Assembly (NCBI RefSeq): GCF_009729415.1 | Contig: NZ_MPKW01000012.1 | Span: forward strand, 75,472 to 139,471 | Direction: 5' to 3' | Source of the DNA: Mycolicibacterium sp. CBMA 234 | Lineage (GTDB): Bacteria; Actinomycetota; Actinomycetes; Mycobacteriales; Mycobacteriaceae | DNA length: 64,000 nucleotides | In this document: positions 58,890 to 64,000 of the stretch, piece after piece | Numbering within the stretch: position 1 is the first letter of the stretch | How the letters are laid out: every line of letters starts with the position of its first letter | The notes under the pieces: model-generated | The model's database searches: none | Seen by the model: the letters and a program-made list of their open reading frames with translations, nothing else | What the model was told of the DNA's origin: nothing | Position numbers and translations under genes: made by a program

Positions 58890-60014
58890 TCAGTGCATCC
58901 CCAACAGCGAACAGCCCAACCATAATCCGGCCACGGCCAAAATCAGTGTGGCCGGCACCGTCACCAATCCGATGGCGGTGAACTCGCGGCCCGGAGCGGC
59001 CAGCTGGCCGCGGGCCGCGTTGCGCCACAACAGGTTCGACAGCGATCCGGGGTAGGTCAGATTGGGCCCGACGTTCACGCCGATGAGTACCGCCAGCACG
59101 GCGACAGGGCTGGACGCCGCCACCAACGGCACCAGCACCAGCACTGCGGGCAGATTGTTGATCACGTTGGACAGCACAGCAGCCACTGCCGCGATACCGA
59201 GCAGCGCCAACAGCGAGGTGCCGTGCGGCAGCAGCTGAGATACCGCGCGGCCGAGGCCGAGGTCCAGTACGGCACTCACCAGCACGCCGAGCGCAAGGAC
59301 AGCGACCAGGAACGGCACGTTGGCCGCCCGCACGATGCCCATCGGTGTCTCGTGACCGCGGACGACGGCCCGTACCGCCAGGACCGCAGCACCGGCGAAG
59401 GCAGCCCAGGCCGGGGCCAACCCGAGCAGTGACGTTGCGGCGAAACCGATCAGCGTCAGGATCAACACCGTCAGGACGAAGACAGGAACTTCAGGCGGCG
59501 GTGGGGCGGGCCGGTCGGCGGTATCGACCCGCAACTCGCGCCGGAAAAACCAACGCAGCAACACGAATTCGGTGACTACGGCGAACAACCACGGCAACGT
59601 CATGGCCGCGGTGAACTTGGTGAAACTCAGGCCGGCAGCCGAAAAGGCCAGCAGATTGGTCAGATTCGACACCGGTAACAGCAGCGACGCGGTGTTCGCC
59701 AGGTGGGCTGCGGCGTAGCCATGCGGCCGCGGTGGCACACCCAACGTGCGCGCGGTGGTCAGTACGACGGGCGTCAGCAACACCACGGTGGCGTCCAGGC
59801 TCAGCACCGCGGTGGTCCCGGCGGCGATCACGAATACCGTGACCAGCAGCCGCCGGGCCGCGGATTGCCCTGCGCCCCAACTATGTCGGGCCATGTACAC
59901 GCCTGCGGCGTGAAACAACCCTTCGTCGTCGCAGAGTTTGGCCAGCACCAGGACCGCAGCCAGAAACCCGACCACCGGCAGCAGCCGGCCAACCTCCTGC
60001 AGCGCGGCGTTCAC
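58890..60014 (-). CDS. arsB2: ArsB/NhaD-type anion permease (Rv3578-like)
   Basis: A 374-residue membrane transporter with about ten to eleven hydrophobic segments. The ion-transporter superfamily signatures LANTASLLLPVSNLTNLLAF and GVNVGPNLTYPGSLSNLLWR are present. Annotated ArsB2 in M. tuberculosis, but arsenite transport is unproven and no arsR or arsC is nearby. The GTG at 60014 overlaps the metallo-hydrolase stop (GTGA). Confidence 0.85.
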   Translation of the reverse strand: MNAALQEVGRLLPVVGFLAAVLVLAKLCDDEGLFHAAGVYMARHSWGAGQSAARRLLVTVFVIAAGTTAVLSLDATVVLLTPVVLTTARTLGVPPRPHGYAAAHLANTASLLLPVSNLTNLLAFSAAGLSFTKFTAAMTLPWLFAVVTEFVLLRWFFRRELRVDTADRPAPPPPEVPVFVLTVLILTLIGFAATSLLGLAPAWAAFAGAAVLAVRAVVRGHETPMGIVRAANVPFLVAVLALGVLVSAVLDLGLGRAVSQLLPHGTSLLALLGIAAVAAVLSNVINNLPAVLVLVPLVAASSPVAVLAVLIGVNVGPNLTYPGSLSNLLWRNAARGQLAAPGREFTAIGLVTVPATLILAVAGLWLGCSLLGMH

Positions 60015-60931
60015 AGCCAAGGGTCGGCGCACTGCCAGAGGGCCGGAAGGTGCAGCGGCAGGCCATCTTCGGCGGCCAGGCGGCTCAGCGTCCGCATCGA
60101 GACGTCGAGGTCGTCACCGACATAGGGCAAGGCGCGCAGCGGTTCGTGCAGCGGGCGGAAGAAATCGTCCCAGTGGGTCAATATGACGCGCCGCGCACCC
60201 ACCATGCGGACCGTCTCGTTCCAGTAGTCGACGAGATACCGCTCGGGCTGCAGGCCGAGCTGGCCAATCCCGAGGTACACCACCTCGGCGTGCTGACCGG
60301 CCAGCGCGCCAGGCACGAATCCGGCGCTGCCGACGGCCAGCAGGCTGCGGCCGCTGTTGCGGTGATGCACGAGCGTCGACCAGGCCTCGCCGCACTTGTA
60401 GGCCGAAGCCCGTACCGGTGGTACCACCGGTGCCGAGATGGTGCCGGGGAAGCGGTCCGGCGGGCAATGGTGGCCGGTGAACAGTGTTACGTCGAAGGCG
60501 CCCAAGGTGATTGGTTCTCCCGGCGTGACGACGGTCAGCTGGTCGTCGGTGAGCCCACCGCCGCGCCCGATGTGCGCCGCCGACGTGCCGCCGACCAATT
60601 TCGCGCCGGTGCGCGCGGCCACCGCAGCGGAGTCCATGGCGTGGTCGAAGTGAGTGTGCACCGGTAGCACGGCGTCGAGCCGGTCGATGCCGAGGCGGTG
60701 TAGGCAACCGTCGATGCGTGGCAGCGACGGCGATAACCGGCCCAACCCCACCGACAGCAGGCCGGGTCTGGAGAAGAACCCGTCGGTCAGTAGCGCCGAC
60801 GAACCGTCGGAGACCAGCATGGTCGTGACCCCCGCCCACGTCACGGTCACTGGCGAGTCAGCGGCTGCCGCAGGCTGATCGAAGCGGTCGGCATAGTCGG
60901 CCAAATTGGGCCGCCCGGATTTCAGTCGCAT
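60011..60931 (-). CDS. Metallo-beta-lactamase-fold hydrolase (Rv3577-like)
   Basis: A 306-residue MBL-fold protein. The metal motif reads PVHTHFDHAMD, with later ligands in FTGHHCPPD and the C-terminal ILTHWDDFF. Substrate unknown; it resembles UlaG-like lactonases and phospholipase-D-like hydrolases. The ATG overlaps the pxpA stop (TGATG) and its end overlaps arsB2, so pxpA - MBL - arsB2 are coupled. Confidence 0.87.
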   Translation of the reverse strand: MRLKSGRPNLADYADRFDQPAAAADSPVTVTWAGVTTMLVSDGSSALLTDGFFSRPGLLSVGLGRLSPSLPRIDGCLHRLGIDRLDAVLPVHTHFDHAMDSAAVAARTGAKLVGGTSAAHIGRGGGLTDDQLTVVTPGEPITLGAFDVTLFTGHHCPPDRFPGTISAPVVPPVRASAYKCGEAWSTLVHHRNSGRSLLAVGSAGFVPGALAGQHAEVVYLGIGQLGLQPERYLVDYWNETVRMVGARRVILTHWDDFFRPLHEPLRALPYVGDDLDVSMRTLSRLAAEDGLPLHLPALWQCADPWL

Positions 60932-61719
60932 CAGCAGAAAGCCTCGATCTGGACGTTGTCGGTGGTCAAGCGTTCGCGCACGGCTCGGGCGATGTCCACC
61001 GCGCCGGGCGAATCACCGTGCACACAAACCGATTTCACGGTGATCTTGATGGTCGAGCCGTCGACCGCCGTGACCCGGCCGGCGGTCACCATGGACGCCA
61101 CCCGATCGGCGATGGTCGAAACGTTGTGCAGCACGGCATTACGTTGCGTGCGCGGCACCAGTTGGCCGTCGGGCCGGTACGACCGGTCGGCGAAAGCCTC
61201 GGGGACGGTGCGTAATCCGAGTTCCTCGGCGGCGGCGAAGAACGCTGAACCGGACAGTCCAAGAACGGGTAGCGTTGGGTCGACGGCATGCACCGCGGCC
61301 GCGACCGCCCGGGCCTGCGTGTGGTCAGTGACGATCGTGTTGTACAGGGCGCCATGGGGTTTGACGTAGCTGACCCGGGAGCCGGCGACCTGCGCCAGGG
61401 CCTGTAGCGCGCCGATCTGATAGATCACCTCGGCGGTCAGATCCTCGGAGCTGACGTCGATGTACCGGCGACCGAAGCCCGCCAGGTCGCGATAGCCCAC
61501 CTGCGCGCCGATCCGTACTCCGCGTTCAGCGGCCGCCCGGCACACCCGCAACAGCCCAGCGGGGTCGCCGGCGTGGAAACCGCACGCGATGTTGGCGCTG
61601 GTGACCAGATCGAGCATTGCGTCGTCGTCACCGAGGCGCCATACCCCGAAACTCTCGCCGAGATCGGCATTGAGGTCCACCGTGCCGGCTTTCCCGTCGT
61701 TTCGCTCCTCCGTCGCCAC
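60931..61719 (-). CDS. pxpA: 5-oxoprolinase subunit A (LamB/YcsF family)
   Basis: A 262-residue LamB/YcsF protein with the signatures DLNADLGESFG, ANIACGFHAGDP and VKPHGALYN. PxpA normally works with PxpB and PxpC to open 5-oxoproline with ATP; neither partner is adjacent here. It heads the pxpA - MBL hydrolase - arsB2 run and is divergent from the sulfurtransferase by 23 bp. Confidence 0.92.
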   Translation of the reverse strand: MATEERNDGKAGTVDLNADLGESFGVWRLGDDDAMLDLVTSANIACGFHAGDPAGLLRVCRAAAERGVRIGAQVGYRDLAGFGRRYIDVSSEDLTAEVIYQIGALQALAQVAGSRVSYVKPHGALYNTIVTDHTQARAVAAAVHAVDPTLPVLGLSGSAFFAAAEELGLRTVPEAFADRSYRPDGQLVPRTQRNAVLHNVSTIADRVASMVTAGRVTAVDGSTIKITVKSVCVHGDSPGAVDIARAVRERLTTDNVQIEAFC

Positions 61720-61742
61720 GCCAGTCAGCCTAGGCTGCGTGC

Positions 61743-62546
61743 ATGTCCACCCGTGACGACATTCTGATCACCGCCTTCGGCCTGGCCCAATTGATCGCCG
61801 CCGGTGACGTGACGCTGCTCGATGTGCGTTGGCAGCTGCCGAAGCCCGACGGCCGCGACGACTACCTGGCCGGGCACATCCCGGACGCGGTGTACGTCTC
61901 GCTGGAGGACGACCTGTCCGACCACACGGTCCAGGGACGGGGCCGTCATCCGCTGCCCTCGGGTGCGGCGGTGCAGGAGGCCGCTCGCCGTTGGGGCGTG
62001 CGCGACGGCGTGCCGACCGTGATCTACGACGACTGGAACCGGGCCGGCTCGGCTCGGGCCTGGTGGGTGCTGCGCGCCGCGGGCATCGAGAACGTCCGCA
62101 TCCTGGACGGCGGCCTGGCGGCGTGGACGACCTCGGGCGGGCCGCTGGACCGCGGTGACGTCGAACCGGAGCCGGGCGACGTCACCGTCATGCACGACGA
62201 CCTCTACTCCGGCGCCATGCCGACCCTGACGGCCGACGAGGCCGCCGCGCTGGGCCCGCGGCTGGGCGACGTCCGGGCGCCGGAACGGTTCCGTGGCGAG
62301 ACCGAGCCCCTCGATCCGATTGCCGGGCACATTCCGGGGGCTGTCAATCTGCCCAGCGTGCTGGCGGCCGACGGCACGCTGCGCACCGATGGTGCCGACG
62401 TGGCGGGTGTGTACTGCGGGTCCGGCGTCACCGCCGCGGTGGCGGTCGCTGCGTTGGCCGCAGCGGGCCAGGAGGTGGCGTTGTTCCCCGGCTCGTGGTC
62501 GCAGTGGAGCAACGAGCCCGGACGGCCGGTGGCTACCGGCGACTGA
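61743..62546 (+). CDS. Thiosulfate/3-mercaptopyruvate sulfurtransferase (tandem rhodanese)
   Basis: A 267-residue two-domain rhodanese. The N-terminal domain has a degenerate, cysteine-free loop (YDDWNRAGSARAWW). The C-terminal domain has the catalytic cysteine in VYCGSGVTA. The CGSGVTA loop is typical of 3-mercaptopyruvate sulfurtransferases. It resembles SseB of M. tuberculosis. Its 3' end overlaps the convergent permease by 14 nt. Confidence 0.9.
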   Translation: MSTRDDILITAFGLAQLIAAGDVTLLDVRWQLPKPDGRDDYLAGHIPDAVYVSLEDDLSDHTVQGRGRHPLPSGAAVQEAARRWGVRDGVPTVIYDDWNRAGSARAWWVLRAAGIENVRILDGGLAAWTTSGGPLDRGDVEPEPGDVTVMHDDLYSGAMPTLTADEAAALGPRLGDVRAPERFRGETEPLDPIAGHIPGAVNLPSVLAADGTLRTDGADVAGVYCGSGVTAAVAVAALAAAGQEVALFPGSWSQWSNEPGRPVATGD

Positions 62547-63375
62547 GCCTTCCGGCGCCCCAGCACAGCAGGTAGATGCCGAACGAGATCGACGTGACGA
62601 ACACTGAAACCGGGACGCCCGGCGCCAGGGACAGCACGATGCCGCCCACGGCCGCGATCTCCGCGAACACCACCGACGCCACCAAGGTGGTGACGGGGGA
62701 GCTGAACACCCGGCCCGCCGCGGCGGCCGGCGTGATCAGGAGCGACATCACCAGCAGCGCCCCGACGATCTGCACGCCCTGGGCCGCCGCGACGCCGACC
62801 AGCGCGGCGAACACGATGCCCAGCGCCCGCACCGGAACCCCGCGGGCCGCAGCCACTTCCGGGTCGGCGGTGGCGAACAGCAGTGGCCGGTAGCAGGCCG
62901 CCAGGATCGCGACCACCAGCACGGTGACGACCGTCAGCAGCGCCAGCCCGGAATAGCCGACGCCGACGATCTGTCCGGTGAGCAACGCGAAGCTGGTGCC
63001 GGTGCGGCCGGGATACAGGTGGATGAACAGCACTGCCAGACCCAGACCGAAGGCCAGTACGACGCCGATGGCCGAGTCGCGTTCTCGCGATCGCTGCCCG
63101 AGGATGCCGAAAAGTATTGCTGCCAGCGCACTTCCGACCAGGGCGCCGAGGCCGACGTTGAGGCCGGTCAGCAGCGCGAAAGCAGCGCCGGTCAGGGATA
63201 GCTCGCTGGAACCGTGCACCGCGAACGACATCTGCCGCATCACGATGAACGGCCCGATCAGGCCACCGAGGAGTGCCAGCAGTGCGGCCGCCAGCACGGC
63301 CTGCTGGACGAAGTCGCGGCCCAGCAGGTCTGCGGTCAGGGCGGGGTTGAAAAAAACACTCATGGCCTCACTCAT
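62533..63375 (-). CDS. Zinc/manganese ABC transporter permease
   Basis: A 280-residue membrane protein of the ABC-3 (ZnuB/MntB) family with about eight helices and conserved FIVMRQMSFAVHGSSELSLTGAAF and GALLVMSLLITPAAAA segments. The ATG at 63375 overlaps the ATPase stop by 8 nt; ATG 63363 is an alternative. It imports Zn or Mn; the metal cannot be decided. Confidence 0.9.
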   Translation of the reverse strand: MSEAMSVFFNPALTADLLGRDFVQQAVLAAALLALLGGLIGPFIVMRQMSFAVHGSSELSLTGAAFALLTGLNVGLGALVGSALAAILFGILGQRSRERDSAIGVVLAFGLGLAVLFIHLYPGRTGTSFALLTGQIVGVGYSGLALLTVVTVLVVAILAACYRPLLFATADPEVAAARGVPVRALGIVFAALVGVAAAQGVQIVGALLVMSLLITPAAAAGRVFSSPVTTLVASVVFAEIAAVGGIVLSLAPGVPVSVFVTSISFGIYLLCWGAGRLSRR

Positions 63376-64000
63376 GACAGTGCCCGCTCGCGTGCTCGGA
63401 GTTGTCGACGCCGGCGCCGTCCTGGCTGACCACGACGTACTGACCACCGATGCGGGCGACCTGAATGTCGGCGCGGTACAAAGCCGAGAGCGTCTCGGAG
63501 GTCATCACCTCGTCGACGGTGCCGATCCGGAACCGGCCGTCGACCAGGTACAGCACCCGATCCACGTACGGCAGGACGGGATTGACCTCGTGAGTGACGA
63601 ACAGCACCGCGGTGCAGGCGTCCCGGCGGCGCTGGTTGATCAGGCTCGACACCAGTTTCGCGTTGGCCGGGTCGAGGTTCAGCAGCGGTTCGTCGCACAG
63701 CAGCAGCGCGGGGTCGGAGGCCAGGGCCTGCGCGATGCGCACGCGCTGCAGTTCACCGCCGGACATCACCGACACCGGTACATCGGCCAGTCGGGCGCCG
63801 TCGACCTGGCTCAGTGCCTGGGTCACCAAAGCGCGGCGCCGCGCCCGCTGGCGCAGACCGGCGAAACCCCAGCGGTGTCCGTCGCACCCGAGGCCCACCA
63901 GATCACGGCCCCGCAGGGTCAGGCCGGTGTCCAGCGAACGATGTTGCGGCACATAGCCGATGGCGCCGGTGGTGGTCATCCGCCCGGCCGTCAGCAACTG
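63368..64000 (-). CDS. Zinc/manganese ABC transporter ATPase (partial)
   Basis: ATP-binding subunit whose 5' part lies beyond the right edge. Visible are the Q-loop (GYVPQHRS), signature MSGGELQRVRIAQAL, Walker B ALLLCDEPLLNLD and switch His in VTHEV; Walker A is off the window. The C-terminus ends in a short His/Cys segment (EHASGHCHE) that may sense metal. It is coupled to the permease; a substrate-binding protein is expected upstream. Confidence 0.92.
   Translation of the reverse strand, partial: QLLTAGRMTTTGAIGYVPQHRSLDTGLTLRGRDLVGLGCDGHRWGFAGLRQRARRRALVTQALSQVDGARLADVPVSVMSGGELQRVRIAQALASDPALLLCDEPLLNLDPANAKLVSSLINQRRRDACTAVLFVTHEVNPVLPYVDRVLYLVDGRFRIGTVDEVMTSETLSALYRADIQVARIGGQYVVVSQDGAGVDNSEHASGHCHE

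Overview
The window is high-GC actinobacterial chromosome, dense with genes and clearly mycobacterial. Lsr2, CarD, ClpC1, DisA, MhuD, LpqE/LpqF/LpqG and PrpR homologues are all present, and the gene order follows the M. tuberculosis Rv3628 (ppa) to Rv3577 block almost step by step. Several features point to an environmental, fast-grower-like species (Mycolicibacterium type). There are no PE/PPE/esx or espACD genes between ephA and ftsH, and a ~20 kb block is present between clpC1 and lpqF. There is no sign of prophage, insertion sequence, CRISPR array, rRNA or tRNA. Homology statements come from reading translations against remembered family sequences; no search was run.

Layout. 0-9.8 kb: ppa, divergent from dacB, a zincin-like protein, tilS and hpt. 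Then come a lone molybdopterin oxidoreductase and, on the minus strand, lpqG, a luciferase-like monooxygenase and ephA. 9.9-19.3 kb: a long, tightly coupled plus-strand run of ftsH, folE-folP-folB-folK (folate), two membrane proteins, a DUF2520 protein, panC-panD (pantothenate) and coaX (CoA). Most junctions are ATGA, GTGA or TGATG overlaps. 19.4-25.4 kb: a PLP-dependent aldolase-like gene divergent from lysS, then lsr2 and clpC1.

25.4-40.4 kb: a block themed around vitamin B12 and its alternatives. One cobalamin riboswitch precedes cbtB-cbtA (cobalt transport) and a second precedes metE (B12-independent methionine synthase). Next is the minus-strand operon prpD-prpB-prpC-pyc (methylcitrate cycle plus pyruvate carboxylase), with the divergent regulator gene prpR. 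A perfect 16-bp palindrome centred on TTTGCAAA lies between prpD and prpR. A flavin-free-type methylenetetrahydrofolate reductase follows.

40.4-46.7 kb: a tightly coupled GXWXG/DUF4334 - TetR - FhuF-like - gamma-glutamylcyclotransferase unit behind a 14-bp inverted repeat. It is followed by lpqF-mhuD (haem degradation), a hydrolase, a small membrane protein and a GlxA-type regulator. 46.7-56.8 kb: DNA repair and signalling genes (mutY, canB, disA, radA), lpqE, then carD-ispF-cysS-rlmB. ispD, expected between carD and ispF, is absent. 56.8-64 kb: a Tat-exported purple acid phosphatase, an F420-type reductase, an ArsB-like permease with a metallo-hydrolase and pxpA, a sulfurtransferase, and part of a zinc/manganese ABC transporter running off the right edge.
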